Part shown: one piece after another, positions 25,593 to 36,021 of the stretch
Numbering within the stretch: position 1 is the stretch's first letter
Layout of the letters: each line of letters opens with the position of its first letter
Assembly: GCF_900116605.1 (NCBI RefSeq)
Contig: NZ_FPBC01000001.1
Span: 744,001-808,000 of the forward strand
Direction: 5' to 3'
DNA length: 64,000 bases
Source: Pseudomonas marincola
Lineage (GTDB): Bacteria; Pseudomonadota; Gammaproteobacteria; Pseudomonadales; Pseudomonadaceae
Translations under genes and position numbers: made by a program
Notes under the pieces: model-generated
What the model was told of the DNA's origin: nothing
The model's database searches: none
What the model saw: only the letters and a program-made list of their open reading frames with translations

Positions 25593-27952
25593 TGCGACGC
25601 ATCCCCAATCAGTAGCTGCACAGCATCCAGCAGTGCTTCGTCGTGGAAGCTGGCCTTAGCCAGATAATAGTCTGCTCCGGCATCCAGACCGCGCTGGCGA
25701 TCTTCGGCGCGGTCTTTGTAAGACACCACCATGACCGGCAGAGACTGCAAGCGACTGTCGCGGCGAACCAGCCCGACCAGTTCGATGCCGTCCATGCGCG
25801 GCATGTCGATATCGGTAATCAGCAGGTCAAACGACTCGGCGCGCAGCGCATTCCAGCCATCCATACCGTCTACGGCTACCGCCACATCATAGCCGCGCGC
25901 CAACAATAATTTGCGCTCCAGCTCACGTACCGTCAGTGAGTCATCGACCACCAGTACACGCTTGCGCGCGGCCGCTCCGGCTTGCCGTTCACGGCGGTCA
26001 ACCCGCTGCAAACTGCCGCTGCCGAGGAGCTTGCCAATTGAGCTGCACAGGTCTTCCACATCGAGGATCAGCACCGGCGTGCCGTCATCCAGCAAGGCAC
26101 CGGCAGACACATCGCGGACCTTGCCCAAGCGCCGGTCAAGCGGCATGACCACCAGCGTGCGCTCGCCAATGAAGCGCTCCACCGCCAAGCCGTAAACCTG
26201 TTCGCGGTCGCTGAGAATCACCACGGCAATATCCGTTTGCTCGCCGCGCTTGTCAGTCTTCTGCAACAGCTGACTGGCCGACACCAGGCTGACATGGCGG
26301 TTTTCATACCAGAAGTGCTGACGCCCTTCGAGTTGAACAATGTCCTCTGGCTGCAAGCGGATCATCCGCTCGATGTGCGCCAGCGCAATGGCATAGGCTT
26401 CGCCGCCAATTTCAACCACCAGGCTGCGCACCACAGAAAGGGTTAACGGCACTTCAATGAAGAACCGACTGCCGCCCCCGACCACCTGCTGCATGCGCAC
26501 CCCGCCGCGCAACTGGCGCACCTCATGCATCACCGCATCCAACCCGACGCCACGCCCCGATACTTCGGTAACGCTTTCGCGCATGCTGAAACCGGGCAGG
26601 AACAGGAAGGCCAGCAGCTCATCTTCGCTCATGCGCTCCACGGCATCCTGCGGCGCCAGCTTGCGCGCCACAATCGCCGTGCGCAGCCGCTGCAAGTCAA
26701 CGCCCGCGCCGTCATCGTGCAGCTCCAGGGCGAGCATGCCAGCGTGATGACGGGCACGCAGCAATAGCCGGCCCTCGGCAGGCTTGCCCTGATTGATGCG
26801 CACTTGCGGGTCTTCAATTCCGTGATCCACGGCATTACGCAGCAAGTGTGTCAGTGGCGCTTCCAAGCGCTCCAACACATCGCGGTCGACCTGTGTCGAC
26901 TCGCCTTCGATATCCAAGCGCACTTGCTTACCCAGCGAGCGGCCCAGATCACGCACCATCCGCGCCTGCCCTTTGAGCACGTCGGCAAAGGGCCGCATGC
27001 GCGATTCCAGCGCGGCGTCATAGAGCTGCTGGGTGCGCCGACTACCCTGCCAGGCGAAGTCATCGAATGCTTCCATGTGTTCGGCAAGCATCTGCTGGCT
27101 GTCACCGAGCAACTTGCGCACCTCGCCCAGCAACGCCTGCGCGGCAGGATCGAGGTCGCTCTGCTGGGTAATTTCGCGCAGGTTATCCAGGGTTTTACTG
27201 GCGGCCGCCTGTGTGCGTTTGAGGCGCATTAATGACTGGCTCAGCGCTGTAGTCTGCTGGAACTCGACCAGCGACTTACCCGACATATCCAGCAGATGAT
27301 CCAGCCGCGCCGAAGACACCCGCAGTACGCGGCCACGGCCCGTTTCAGCGGCCTCTGCAGGCCCCTCGCCAGTTGCCTCGGCAAGGGTCGACTGCACTGG
27401 AGTAGACGCTGGCAGGCTTTCTGCGGCCTTGGCTTCTGCTGGCGTGTGTGCAGTGAAATCCAGCGCATCACGTTCGCTTTCAGGCTCAACGATTGGCGGC
27501 TCGGAAGCCGTCGCGGCGGGTGGCTGCGTCGGCATGGCCAAGCCCGGCGAGCCCTGCACAAACAGGGTCTGCAAACGTGCGACCAGCGCGCTGACCGCTT
27601 GTGCTTGCTGCTCGGCACCCGCCTCGCTGACTGGCGTGGCTATTTGCATGAGCATATCGGCGCCTTGCAGCAAGCCATCAATATGCTCAGAGGCCAGCGT
27701 TAACAGCCCCTCCTGCGCGGCGACAAAAATGTCTTCCATGGCGTGGGCGATCTTGACGCCGGGGTCGAGCCCGACAATACGTGCCGCGCCCTTGAGTGAG
27801 TGGGCGGCGCGCATGCAGGCTTCGAGTTGCCCGGCATGCTGCGGCTCGCGCTCCAGCACCAGAAGCCCTGCGCCCAAGAGCTGGGTTTGCGCTTCAGCCT
27901 CGAGCTTGAACAACTCCAGCAGGGATGCGTCCCTCATCTGATCCGGGGTCAT
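25589..27952 (-). CDS. wspE: Hybrid histidine kinase WspE (CheA-CheY fusion)
   Basis: WspE autophosphorylates in response to WspA and passes phosphate to WspR and WspF. The 787 residues contain an N-terminal HPt domain with His51 (RAAHSLKGAARI) and a low-complexity Ala/Glu-rich linker (about 140-205). Dimerisation and HATPase regions follow (LRNAVDHGIED, SGRGVGLDAV), then a CheW-like domain and a C-terminal receiver with Asp714 (LLITDIDMPRMDG). No separate P2 domain is evident. The start overlaps the wspD stop and the stop overlaps the wspF start, so the genes are tightly coupled. Confidence 0.95.
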   Translation of the reverse strand: MTPDQMRDASLLELFKLEAEAQTQLLGAGLLVLEREPQHAGQLEACMRAAHSLKGAARIVGLDPGVKIAHAMEDIFVAAQEGLLTLASEHIDGLLQGADMLMQIATPVSEAGAEQQAQAVSALVARLQTLFVQGSPGLAMPTQPPAATASEPPIVEPESERDALDFTAHTPAEAKAAESLPASTPVQSTLAEATGEGPAEAAETGRGRVLRVSSARLDHLLDMSGKSLVEFQQTTALSQSLMRLKRTQAAASKTLDNLREITQQSDLDPAAQALLGEVRKLLGDSQQMLAEHMEAFDDFAWQGSRRTQQLYDAALESRMRPFADVLKGQARMVRDLGRSLGKQVRLDIEGESTQVDRDVLERLEAPLTHLLRNAVDHGIEDPQVRINQGKPAEGRLLLRARHHAGMLALELHDDGAGVDLQRLRTAIVARKLAPQDAVERMSEDELLAFLFLPGFSMRESVTEVSGRGVGLDAVMHEVRQLRGGVRMQQVVGGGSRFFIEVPLTLSVVRSLVVEIGGEAYAIALAHIERMIRLQPEDIVQLEGRQHFWYENRHVSLVSASQLLQKTDKRGEQTDIAVVILSDREQVYGLAVERFIGERTLVVMPLDRRLGKVRDVSAGALLDDGTPVLILDVEDLCSSIGKLLGSGSLQRVDRRERQAGAAARKRVLVVDDSLTVRELERKLLLARGYDVAVAVDGMDGWNALRAESFDLLITDIDMPRMDGIELVGLVRRDSRLQSLPVMVVSYKDRAEDRQRGLDAGADYYLAKASFHDEALLDAVQLLIGDASQ

Positions 27953-28623
27953 TGCAGGCTCCTGACCATCGCGTGCTGGAGCAATTGCTCATCCAGCAGG
28001 GTAATACTGCGCTCGCGCCACTGCGTGACTCCCTGAGCAAACTGCCCTGCTGTTTGGCCGGCAGCGCGATTGGCCGGCACGATGGCCGCGAGCGGCAAGG
28101 GATGAATGCCTTCAACCTCATCCACCGGGCTGACCAATACGCCGTCCGCGCCCTGCAAAATCAGCATTCGCGGCACTACCCGGCGCTCGCTGGAAACGCT
28201 GCTGGCAGCCTCCAGCCCGAGCAATTCGCTGAGCGACAAACAGGCGACCAGCGCGCCATTGACGTTGGTCACGCCCAGCAGACTGCGTGTGCGCTGATGC
28301 GGCAGCGAATGAATCGGGGTTTGCGCAACAACCGCGACCAGACTGCGGGTCGCCAGCCCCAGCCATTCATCGCCAAGCCGGAAAATCAGGGTCGAACGCG
28401 TCTCGCCAATGTCATCGGTGTCAGCCTGAGCCGGTTCGTCTTCGTACTGATGCAGCGCGCCGTAGCGATCCAGCAACACCACCGCCGCCTCGGCATAAAC
28501 CTCACAGTTGCGGCAATGCACATGTTTGGCCAAGCGCTCGCAACTCTTGTCACCGTATACGCCAATGCGCTTCCAGCAGTCGTCAATCACCGGCATTTCA
28601 CCCACGCCAACGCCCTCATCCAT
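27949..28623 (-). CDS. wspD: CheW-like scaffold protein WspD
   Basis: WspD is the second CheW-type coupling protein of the Wsp array, linking receptor WspA and kinase WspE. Of the 224 residues, the CheW domain covers about 70-215: TLIFRLGDEWLGLATRSLVAVV, then RTRSLLGVTNVNGALVACLSLSELL, and VDEVEGIHPLP near the end. The first 70 residues are an extension with a Cys-containing stretch (CWKRIGVYGDKSCERLAKHVHCRNCEVY). This CxxC-like cluster is also a feature of WspD relatives in my memory. It overlaps wspC by 8 bases. Confidence 0.93.
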   Translation of the reverse strand: MDEGVGVGEMPVIDDCWKRIGVYGDKSCERLAKHVHCRNCEVYAEAAVVLLDRYGALHQYEDEPAQADTDDIGETRSTLIFRLGDEWLGLATRSLVAVVAQTPIHSLPHQRTRSLLGVTNVNGALVACLSLSELLGLEAASSVSSERRVVPRMLILQGADGVLVSPVDEVEGIHPLPLAAIVPANRAAGQTAGQFAQGVTQWRERSITLLDEQLLQHAMVRSLQ

Positions 28624-29884
28624 CTTGCTTCACTCCACGACTGGCGCGCTCTTGCAATCGCCGGGCACCGGCCAGATCGCCCTTGGCCGCGAGCAACAGT
28701 GCCAACTGGGCCAGCGCCTCACGGTGATGCGGGTCGATGTACAAAACCTTACGGTAATAATTCTGCGCAGCATCGGCCTGGCCAGCGCCGTCGCTGAGCA
28801 AGCCCAGCCAGTAGAAAACCCCGGCCGAACCACCGCGCTCTGCCAGCAAACGTTCGCAGGCGGCGCGGGCCTCATCACTGCGACCGCTGTTGGCGAGCTG
28901 CTCGATATTGCTCAGCTCAAGCGCCGCAGCATCGCTCTGATTCGCAGCTGGGCTCGGCGACTTGGCCGGTTCAATCTTGTTCAGGGCCGGTTTTTTGCTG
29001 ACGGCCGGTCGCGCAACAGGCTGGCGAGAAATCGGCGGGGCAACCGGGACTGGAATCACCGGCGGGCGATAGTTCAGTGCGGGCCTCGCCGGGCGCTGGT
29101 CACGCTGGAACACGAAACTCAGCGGCACCCCAAGCGCGCGCAAACCATTGCTGCTCATCAGCCCGGCTTCTGCTGGCCCGGTAAACAGCGAGCCGTTTTC
29201 ATCCAGCAAACCCTTGAGCACTTTGAGCGCCTGTTCCTGAGTCGGCCGGTCAAAATAAATCAGCAGGTTGCGGCAAAAAACCATGTCATAACGCGGCTGC
29301 GTCGCCAGCACCGGGGCGGCCAGCAGGTTCGCGCAACTGAAATTGACCTTGTCGCGTACCTCGGCATTCAACTCAAAGGCATCGCCGCGTGCGCTGAAAT
29401 AGCGCCGTTGAAAGGTCAGGTAATCGCCACGAAACGCATTGCGTCCGTATACCCCGGCCTTGGCGTGCTGCACGACGCGCTCGCTGATATCAAACGCATC
29501 AACACTGAAGCGGGCCTTGTCGATACCGGCATCGAGCAACGCCATCACAATTGAATAGGGTTCCTCGCCGGTCGAACACGGCAAGCTGATGATGCGCAGC
29601 GGGCGACTGCCGGCAAGGCTGGTGAGCCGTTCCTGAGCCAGACGCCCGAGCACGGCGAAGGATTCGGGGTAACGGAAAAACCAGGTCTCCGGCACCACAA
29701 TCGCTTCAATCAAAGCCTGCTGCTCGCGACTGGAGCCTTGCAGCAATTGCCAGTAAGCCGCGGGATCGGCGGTACCCGCTGCACGTTGCCGCTGCTTGAT
29801 TGCCCGCTCCAAAGCGCTATGGCCGACGGACTCGATATCCATGCCAATGCGCTGATGCAGCCATTGCTGAAATTGCTCAAGCAT
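28616..29884 (-). CDS. wspC: Wsp methyltransferase WspC (CheR-like with TPR domain)
   Basis: WspC methylates WspA using S-adenosylmethionine and is needed for signalling. The start at 29884 (MLEQFQQWLHQRIGMD) is preferred; upstream in-frame ATGs back to 30067 lie inside wspB and add no conserved sequence. The CheR domain (residues 1-265) shows PETWFFRYPESF, the SAM motif LPCSTGEEPYSIVMAL, and MVFCRNLLIYFDRPTQ. A Pro/Ala-rich linker (about 275-335) leads to C-terminal TPR-like helices (SGVFYWLGLLSDGAG...NYYRKVLYIDPHHREALAQLALLL). The start overlaps the wspB end by 8 bases. Confidence 0.94.
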   Translation of the reverse strand: MLEQFQQWLHQRIGMDIESVGHSALERAIKQRQRAAGTADPAAYWQLLQGSSREQQALIEAIVVPETWFFRYPESFAVLGRLAQERLTSLAGSRPLRIISLPCSTGEEPYSIVMALLDAGIDKARFSVDAFDISERVVQHAKAGVYGRNAFRGDYLTFQRRYFSARGDAFELNAEVRDKVNFSCANLLAAPVLATQPRYDMVFCRNLLIYFDRPTQEQALKVLKGLLDENGSLFTGPAEAGLMSSNGLRALGVPLSFVFQRDQRPARPALNYRPPVIPVPVAPPISRQPVARPAVSKKPALNKIEPAKSPSPAANQSDAAALELSNIEQLANSGRSDEARAACERLLAERGGSAGVFYWLGLLSDGAGQADAAQNYYRKVLYIDPHHREALAQLALLLAAKGDLAGARRLQERASRGVKQDG

Positions 29885-30401
29885 CGCTGCGCACCTGCGC
29901 TGCGTTCTCGCCCAGCAAAAACGCGCGTAAATCCGCGTCGAGCAATTGCTCGACCGTGATTTTTTGCAGCACACCATCAACTGCCGGCTGAACCGCACCG
30001 AGATACTCAGGCTGCCCGGCCATCGGGCTGGCACTGAACGCGGCATCGTTAATACGCCGGGTTTCACTGACCCGTTCGAGAATCAGCCCCACCGTCAGTA
30101 ATGGCTCGTCAGCGTCTTGCTGCTGGCGGTAGTGCACCAGCACCAGCCGCGTACTGGTGCGCAATTCGGCGGGGCGTGCGAAAGCCCGGGCAGACAGATC
30201 GAGCACCGGCAAAACCTGCCCGCGATAGTTGAACAATCCGGCCACCCAGTGCGGCGCCTCGGCGACCTGCTTGAGCGGCGGCAACGGCAAGATGGCGACA
30301 ATGTCCTTCGCGGCCAGTGCGTAGCGGTCGTCACCCATGCGAAACAGCAGGTACAGCGCATCACGCTGCTGCGCTGCAGAACGGGCGCTGCTGCGGTTCA
30401 C
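29877..30401 (-). CDS. wspB: CheW-like scaffold protein WspB
   Basis: WspB is the first CheW-type coupling protein of the operon. The 174 residues are almost wholly the CheW domain: LYLLFRMGDDRYALAAKDIVAILPLP, then APHWVAGLFNYRGQVLPVLDLS, VGLILERVSETRRI and VQPAVDGVLQKITVEQLL. It starts four bases after the wspA stop. Two separate CheW proteins in one array are normal for Wsp systems, WspB and WspD being thought to fix the array's spatial behaviour. Confidence 0.93.
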   Translation of the reverse strand: MNRSSARSAAQQRDALYLLFRMGDDRYALAAKDIVAILPLPPLKQVAEAPHWVAGLFNYRGQVLPVLDLSARAFARPAELRTSTRLVLVHYRQQQDADEPLLTVGLILERVSETRRINDAAFSASPMAGQPEYLGAVQPAVDGVLQKITVEQLLDADLRAFLLGENAAQVRSDA

Positions 30402-30405
30402 AGGT

Positions 30406-32046
30406 TTATACCCGGAAACGGCTAACGCCGGTACGCAAGCTGTTGGCGACCTGATTTAGCTCATCAATCGCCGAGCTGGTCTGGCGCAATGATTCGACTG
30501 TCTGGCCGCTGGCCTCGCCCAACTGGGCCAGTGCCTGATTGATTTGATCCGCGCCGGTGGCTTGCGCCTGCATGCCTTCGTTGACCATTTGCACACGCGG
30601 CGCCAGCGCCTGAACCTGCTGAATAATCTGCGAGAGCTGCTCACCAACCTGCGCGACCTCAGAGATTCCTCGTCTGACCTCTTCTGAGAATTTGTCCATG
30701 CCCATGACACCGGCCGATACCGCGGACTGAATCTCGCGCACCATCTGCTCGATATCGTAGGTGGCAACGGCGGTCTGGTCGGCCAAACGTCGTACTTCGG
30801 TGGCGACCACGGCAAAACCACGGCCATATTCACCGGCCTTTTCCGCCTCAATCGCGGCGTTGAGCGACAGCAAGTTGGTCTGATCGGCAAACTTGACGAT
30901 GGTGGTAACCACTTGCGTGATATTGCCTGCCTTCTCGTTGAGTATCGCCAGCTTGGCGTTTACCAGATCCGCCGCACCCATGACCTGATGCATGGTGTCT
31001 TCCATGCGCGTCAGGCCCAACTGGCCGGAGCCGGCCAACACCGAGGTGTGCTCGGCGGTGCTGGAGACTTCACTCATGGTGCGCACCAGATCACGGGAGG
31101 TCGCGGTAATTTCCCGCGAAGTAGCGCCGATTTCCGTGGTCGTGGCGGCAGTCTCTGTCACCGTGGCTTGCTGCTGCTTGGAGGTCGCGGCAATTTCGGT
31201 CACCGAGGTGGTCATCTGCACGGCCGAGCGCTGAGCCTGAGTCACCAGCCCTTTAAGGGCTTCGCTCATGTTGTTGAAGCCTTCTTCGATGGCGTTGAAT
31301 TCGTCTTTACGCTGCAAATCCATGCGCACCGACAAATCACCACCGCCCATAATCTTGAGCGTATTGACCACCTGCGCGATTGGCTGGGTAATCGCCCGCA
31401 ACAACAGGAAGCCACTGACCGCCGCCAACGCAACCGCGAGTAAAACGGCGAGCAGCATGCTCAGCTCCAGCTCGGTCACGGACTCGTGGATATCCGCCAC
31501 CGAGGTAATCGCAACATCGCGGTTAACTTCAACCAGCTTGTTCAACACTTCACGGCCCTGCTGCCAGTCTGCAAGCATCTGGCCGGTACTCAGGGCAAAG
31601 GCATCGGCACTGCGACCTTGCTTGTGCAACGCCAGCATCTGCTCGTGCAAGCCCAGATACTGCTTGCGCAGCTGCTTGAATTCGGCAATCAGGGTGCGCT
31701 CATGCGCCTCGGTAATAGTGGTTTCATAGATATTCAGGTCTTGTTCCAGCGCTTGCTCGGTTTTGCTGAACTGCGCCTCGTCCTGATCCAATAACTGCGA
31801 CTCGGCCACGCCATTGTTCTGCGAGGCAACCAACAATTCCTTGCGGGTCAGCAGCATGTGGTCGACCCAAGAACTACGTATGCGCGATATCTGATACAGG
31901 CCAGGAACGGCGTTATCACGCACCAACTGCGCGCCTCTTTCCACGACTACCAGGCGGTTGTAGGCAACTGCCGCCATGAGCAGCAAGATGGTGATCACAA
32001 CAGCAAAGCTTGCGATGATGCGCAGCTGAACAGACCAGTTCTTCAC
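30406..32046 (-). CDS. wspA: Surface-sensing methyl-accepting receptor WspA
   Basis: WspA is the membrane receptor that detects surface contact or envelope stress and controls WspE. The preferred start is GTG at 32046 (encoding [10 protein letters not shown]), with GGGGA six bases upstream, giving 547 residues. The frame is open further to an ATG at 32139, but that stretch looks non-conserved. TM1 is at about 8-30, a four-helix sensor domain at 35-185, TM2 at about 190-215, then HAMP. The signalling hairpin contains [25 protein letters not shown] in two blocks. There is no C-terminal CheR-docking pentapeptide. Confidence 0.94.
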   Translation of the reverse strand: MKNWSVQLRIIASFAVVITILLLMAAVAYNRLVVVERGAQLVRDNAVPGLYQISRIRSSWVDHMLLTRKELLVASQNNGVAESQLLDQDEAQFSKTEQALEQDLNIYETTITEAHERTLIAEFKQLRKQYLGLHEQMLALHKQGRSADAFALSTGQMLADWQQGREVLNKLVEVNRDVAITSVADIHESVTELELSMLLAVLLAVALAAVSGFLLLRAITQPIAQVVNTLKIMGGGDLSVRMDLQRKDEFNAIEEGFNNMSEALKGLVTQAQRSAVQMTTSVTEIAATSKQQQATVTETAATTTEIGATSREITATSRDLVRTMSEVSSTAEHTSVLAGSGQLGLTRMEDTMHQVMGAADLVNAKLAILNEKAGNITQVVTTIVKFADQTNLLSLNAAIEAEKAGEYGRGFAVVATEVRRLADQTAVATYDIEQMVREIQSAVSAGVMGMDKFSEEVRRGISEVAQVGEQLSQIIQQVQALAPRVQMVNEGMQAQATGADQINQALAQLGEASGQTVESLRQTSSAIDELNQVANSLRTGVSRFRV

Positions 32047-32183
32047 AGTATTCCCCGATTCCAAGTTTGCAGGCATGCCTACAGTTTTAGCGCACAAGGC
32101 TATGCACGCGACTCTAGAGGCTCGCCCGCTGCCGGGCAAGCGACTAACTGCAATCGCTGCAAACTTATCAGCCGCCCCTCGGT

Positions 32184-33836
32184 TTAAACGTGGAGTAAGT
32201 CTGGCGCATGCACCTGGTTATCGGCCGCACTCGCCTGCTGCTGAAGAATTAGTTCAGAGGCCTTTTCGGCAATCATCACCACCGGCGAGCAAGTGTTGCC
32301 TGAGATGATCGTCGGCATGATTGACGCATCGGCGATGCGCAGGCCGCGAATACCGTGCACACGCAACTGCGCATCCACCACAGCGGCGGCATCGTTGCCC
32401 ATCTTGCAGGTGCCTACAGGGTGGAAAATGGTCGTGCCGATTTCGCCGGCCGCGCGCTGCAAATCAGCTTGAGACTGATACGCAGGGCCCGGTTTGTATT
32501 CACGCGGCTCATAAGCTGCCAAGGCGGGCGATGCGACAATTTTTCGGGTCAGTCGAATCGCATCGGCTGCCACCTGCAAGTCGCGCTCGTCACTGAGGTA
32601 GTTGGGCGCAATAAGCGGCGCAGCAGCCGGATCAATCGAATTGATCTGCACCTGCCCACGGCTGTGCGGGCGCAGGTTGCAGACCGAGGCGGTGAATGCG
32701 GGAAACTCATGCAGCGGATCGCCAAAACGCTCCAGCGAAAGCGGCTGTACGTGATACTGCAAGTTTGCCGTGGCGTGTTCCGGGCTGGAGCGGGCAAATG
32801 CGCCGAGCTGGCTGGGCGCCATCGACAAAGGCCCGCTGCGCTTGAGCATATATTCAAGGCCCATGCCCATTTTGCCCCACAGGCTGGCGGCGATCTGATT
32901 AAGGGTTTTAACCCCGCTGACCTTGTAGATCAGCCGCAACTGCAAATGGTCCTGCAGATTGGCGCCCACCCCGGGCAGTTCATGGCGCACGCCGATGCCG
33001 AGCTTTTCCAGCAATGGCCGCGGACCAATGCCAGAGCGTTGCAGCAATGCGGGGGTGCCGATAGCGCCTGCACACAGAATGACTTCACGGTTGGCGCGTA
33101 CAGTTACTGGCTGGCCCTGATAAATCAACCGCAATCCTTCGGCCCGGTCATCCTTAAGCTCGACCCGGTCAACCAGCGTATCGGTTATTACCTGCAGATT
33201 GGGCCGCTGTTTAATGTCACGCAGAAAAGCCTTGGCCGCATTCCAGCGCACGCCGCCCGACTGATTAACCTGAAAATAGCTGCAACCAAAGTTATCGCCG
33301 GTGTTGAAATCCGCAACGCTGGGAATACCGTTCTGCGCGGCGCCCTCCCGAAACGCTTCAAGTATCTGCCAGGTCAGGCGCTGCTCAGAAACCTTCCACT
33401 CGCCCTTGCCGCCGTGCATATCACTGTCACCGGCAAAGTGGTTCTCACAGCGTTTGAACAACGGTAATACATCGCTCCAGGCCCAACCCGAATTACCCTG
33501 CGCGGCCCAACCGTCGTAATCCGCCGATTGCCCGCGCATGTAGATCATGCCGTTGATTGAGCTGCTGCCGCCAAGCACCCGCCCCCGCGGATATTTCAGC
33601 GAACGGCCATTGAGGCCCGGCTCACTGGCCGTTTCAAAGCACCAGTCGGTACGCGGATTACCGATGCAATACAGATAGCCGACAGGGATATGAATCCACG
33701 GGTAGTTGTCCCGCCCACCCGCTTCGATCAGCAACACCCGAACAGCCGGATCGGCCGACAGCCTGTTAGCCAGCAAACAACCCGCAGGGCCGGCGCCGAC
33801 AATCAGGTAATCATAACGATCAAGAAGTGGTTGCAT
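32184..33836 (-). CDS. GMC family oxidoreductase (choline dehydrogenase/alcohol dehydrogenase-like)
   Basis: This is an FAD-dependent alcohol oxidoreductase of 550 residues. The N-terminal FAD motif [15 protein letters not shown] is at about 14-28, followed by LLIEAGG and the GMC signature [20 protein letters not shown] (residues about 78-97). The C-terminal active-site region has [17 protein letters not shown] with the conserved His, and the second signature [16 protein letters not shown]. The substrate is not clear from sequence; relatives oxidise choline or medium-chain alcohols. It lies upstream of wspA on the same strand with a 137-base gap. A GMC gene holds this position in P. aeruginosa as well. 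Confidence 0.9.
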   Translation of the reverse strand: MQPLLDRYDYLIVGAGPAGCLLANRLSADPAVRVLLIEAGGRDNYPWIHIPVGYLYCIGNPRTDWCFETASEPGLNGRSLKYPRGRVLGGSSSINGMIYMRGQSADYDGWAAQGNSGWAWSDVLPLFKRCENHFAGDSDMHGGKGEWKVSEQRLTWQILEAFREGAAQNGIPSVADFNTGDNFGCSYFQVNQSGGVRWNAAKAFLRDIKQRPNLQVITDTLVDRVELKDDRAEGLRLIYQGQPVTVRANREVILCAGAIGTPALLQRSGIGPRPLLEKLGIGVRHELPGVGANLQDHLQLRLIYKVSGVKTLNQIAASLWGKMGMGLEYMLKRSGPLSMAPSQLGAFARSSPEHATANLQYHVQPLSLERFGDPLHEFPAFTASVCNLRPHSRGQVQINSIDPAAAPLIAPNYLSDERDLQVAADAIRLTRKIVASPALAAYEPREYKPGPAYQSQADLQRAAGEIGTTIFHPVGTCKMGNDAAAVVDAQLRVHGIRGLRIADASIMPTIISGNTCSPVVMIAEKASELILQQQASAADNQVHAPDLLHV

Positions 33837-33981
33837 GTGCGCCTCGCGGTCGGATCATGTGAGTGATGACCCGCAGACTAACGCGCGCGCAGAAGGAACG
33901 ACATACGCCATAGGTTGCAGACATAAGCCAACATTCAGCCTGTCGCACACACTGGCAACCGGCTGAATAATGGTCTGGGCA

Positions 33982-34761
33982 TCAAGCGTTGATCTGCTCC
34001 TCAAGATGCGCCTGCAAGCCGGGCTCTATCCCCAAATGCTGCGCCAACTGGTCCAGATAAACTCGCTCGCCGCCCTCCTGACGCCCCACCAACAAGGCGC
34101 TGGCCAAGTACATTTCCGCCGCCATTTCCGGGGTTTTCGCCGCAATCGCAACGTCTGCCGGATTCAGCGGGCGACGCACCTCAGCATCCAGCCACGCCTG
34201 CAGGCCGGGGTCATCCGCGAGCTTGTGAATCTCGGCGTAAATCAGTTTCTTCTCCTGCTCATCAATTCGCCCGTCTGCCTTGGAGGCGGCAATCAGCGCC
34301 CGCAACACCGCATTGCTGCGTTCCTCAAGTTCAGGGCCAGCCGAAGGTCCGGCCAGCAATTCTTCGGATTGCGGCGCATTAACGAACGCATTGCGGGTAG
34401 CCGTCTGCGCGCCGGAATCCTGATTACGTTGCCAGGCGCTGTAGGCTTGAAACGCCAGCATGCCCAGCGTTGCCAGGCCGCTGTAGTTAATCCCGCCGCC
34501 TGAGCCCTGTTGCCGCCCACCGGCTTGAGTTGGCGCTGCGGAGGACGGCCCACCGCCGAGCAAACCGCCCAGCAGCCCGCCTAAACCACCCATACCGCCA
34601 GAAGCTCCAGAACTCTGGCCGCCTCCACCCAATAAACCGCCCAACGCCCCACCCAGCGCGCCGCCAAGACCGCCCATCCCTGAGGTGCTTTGGCGACCGC
34701 CACCGCCTTGCCCAGAGAGCCCGGACTTGAGTAACTGCTCAAGTAAATCACTGGTGTTCAT
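33982..34761 (-). CDS. DUF533/TerB-like inner-membrane protein (YebE-like), first copy
   Basis: The 259-residue protein starts MNTSDLLEQLLKSG and AAGGAGG lies five bases ahead of it. Residues 16-90 are extremely Gly-rich (GGLGGALGGALGGLLGGGG...), followed by GGINYSGLATLGMLAFQAYSAWQR, a probable membrane segment. The C-terminal TerB-like helical domain (NAVLRALIAASKADGRIDEQEKKLIYAEI...) carries the D-G-x-I-D turn. Family function is unknown; YebE of E. coli responds to envelope stress. A paralogue in the same orientation is at 43634. Confidence 0.88.
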   Translation of the reverse strand: MNTSDLLEQLLKSGLSGQGGGGRQSTSGMGGLGGALGGALGGLLGGGGQSSGASGGMGGLGGLLGGLLGGGPSSAAPTQAGGRQQGSGGGINYSGLATLGMLAFQAYSAWQRNQDSGAQTATRNAFVNAPQSEELLAGPSAGPELEERSNAVLRALIAASKADGRIDEQEKKLIYAEIHKLADDPGLQAWLDAEVRRPLNPADVAIAAKTPEMAAEMYLASALLVGRQEGGERVYLDQLAQHLGIEPGLQAHLEEQINA

Positions 34762-35000
34762 TGATGCCTCCTTCGGCAGATCCAGCCGATTCAGGCTATT
34801 GAAGATAGCCCAAGCCCGGAGTCACGCGATGGCGTCCGCCAAACGGCGGGATCACGCCGGCTCGACGAATAACTCGAACGGCTTACGCAGTTGCCACATC
34901 AAGGTATAAAACAGCCATCGATCTATCTAAATAATCGAAAGTATCGCTACATTATTGTAAATTCAGCTTAAACCGCAGCCAAAAGCAGCCATAAAACACC

Positions 35001-35912
35001 ATGATGACCCTGCGCCAGATTCGCCACTTCATCGCTGTCGCCGAAACCGGCTCGATCTCCGCCGCCGCTCAGGCGGTGTTTATTTCGCAATCGACCCTGA
35101 CTCTGGCGATTCAGCAGCTCGAAGAAGAAATCGGCGTGAGCCTGTTCAATCGACACGCCAAAGGTATGTCACTGACCCATCAGGGCCATCAGTTTCTGAG
35201 GCAGGCACACTTGATTCTGGCCACTGTGGATAACGCCAAGCGCAGCCTGCAACAAAGCACCGACACTGTTGCAGGCAGCCTGACAATTGGCGTAACCAGC
35301 TTGGTTGCCGGTTACTACCTGGCCGACCTGCTCACCCGCTTTCAACGCGCCTACCCCAACGTTGAGATCCGCGTACTTGAAGATGAGCGCCCTTATATTG
35401 AGCACTTGCTGGTCAGCGGCGAGATCGACGTCGGCGTGCTTATTTTGTCCAACCTCGAAGACCGCCACGCCCTGCAAACAGAAGTACTCACTCACTCGCC
35501 ACTGCGCTTATGGCTGCCGCCGCAGCACGCGTTGCTGGAACTCGACAGCATCAGCCTGGCCGACATTGTTAGCGAGCCGTTAATCCAGATGAATGTCGAT
35601 GAAATGGGCCTCAACGCCCAGCGCATCTGGAGTGGTGCCGGCCTGCAACCCAACATCACCCTGCGCACCGGCTCGACCGAAGCGGTGCGAAGTTTGGTGG
35701 CGGCCGGCCTTGGCATATCCATCCAGCCAGACATGACGTATCGGCCGTGGTCGCTGGAGGGCGACATTATTGAAGCGCGCTCGGTGGTCGACCTGACTCA
35801 GACTCTCGATGTGGGCTTGGCCTGGCGCCGCGGCACGGCGCGTCCCGCGCTGGTTGACCCGTTTCTGACCGTAGCCCGCGAGCTGCCAACCGGGCGCAAG
35901 CCATCTATTTAA
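35001..35912 (+). CDS. LysR family transcriptional regulator
   Basis: This is a 303-residue regulator. The HTH is at residues about 5-62: LRQIRHFIAVAETGSISAAAQAVFISQSTLTLAIQQLEEEIGVSLFNR. The remaining two-lobe domain (GSLTIGVTSLVAGYYLADLL, then ERPYIEHLLVSGEIDVGVLIL, then LVAAGLGISIQP) should bind an effector. Two ATG codons follow each other at 35001 and 35004; either could be used. It reads toward the aldehyde dehydrogenase and YdcSTUV genes, so it is the best candidate to control them, with a polyamine or aldehyde product as effector (inference). The 239 bases upstream hold no gene. Confidence 0.9.
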   Translation: MMTLRQIRHFIAVAETGSISAAAQAVFISQSTLTLAIQQLEEEIGVSLFNRHAKGMSLTHQGHQFLRQAHLILATVDNAKRSLQQSTDTVAGSLTIGVTSLVAGYYLADLLTRFQRAYPNVEIRVLEDERPYIEHLLVSGEIDVGVLILSNLEDRHALQTEVLTHSPLRLWLPPQHALLELDSISLADIVSEPLIQMNVDEMGLNAQRIWSGAGLQPNITLRTGSTEAVRSLVAAGLGISIQPDMTYRPWSLEGDIIEARSVVDLTQTLDVGLAWRRGTARPALVDPFLTVARELPTGRKPSI

Positions 35913-36021
35913 TCGAACACCACCTTCAGTATTAAGAAATTGTAGGCACCGATCAGGCCATCTAGTCTCTATCGCACTATAAGAACTGCGCTACCCGCGC
36001 AAACAATAGAGCACAGAAACT

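Noticed and set aside
24561-25667. A 368-codon plus-strand open frame opposite wspF
   Set aside because: Arg/His/Gln-rich translation with no domain, entirely inside wspF and the wspE start; a shadow of the real genes.
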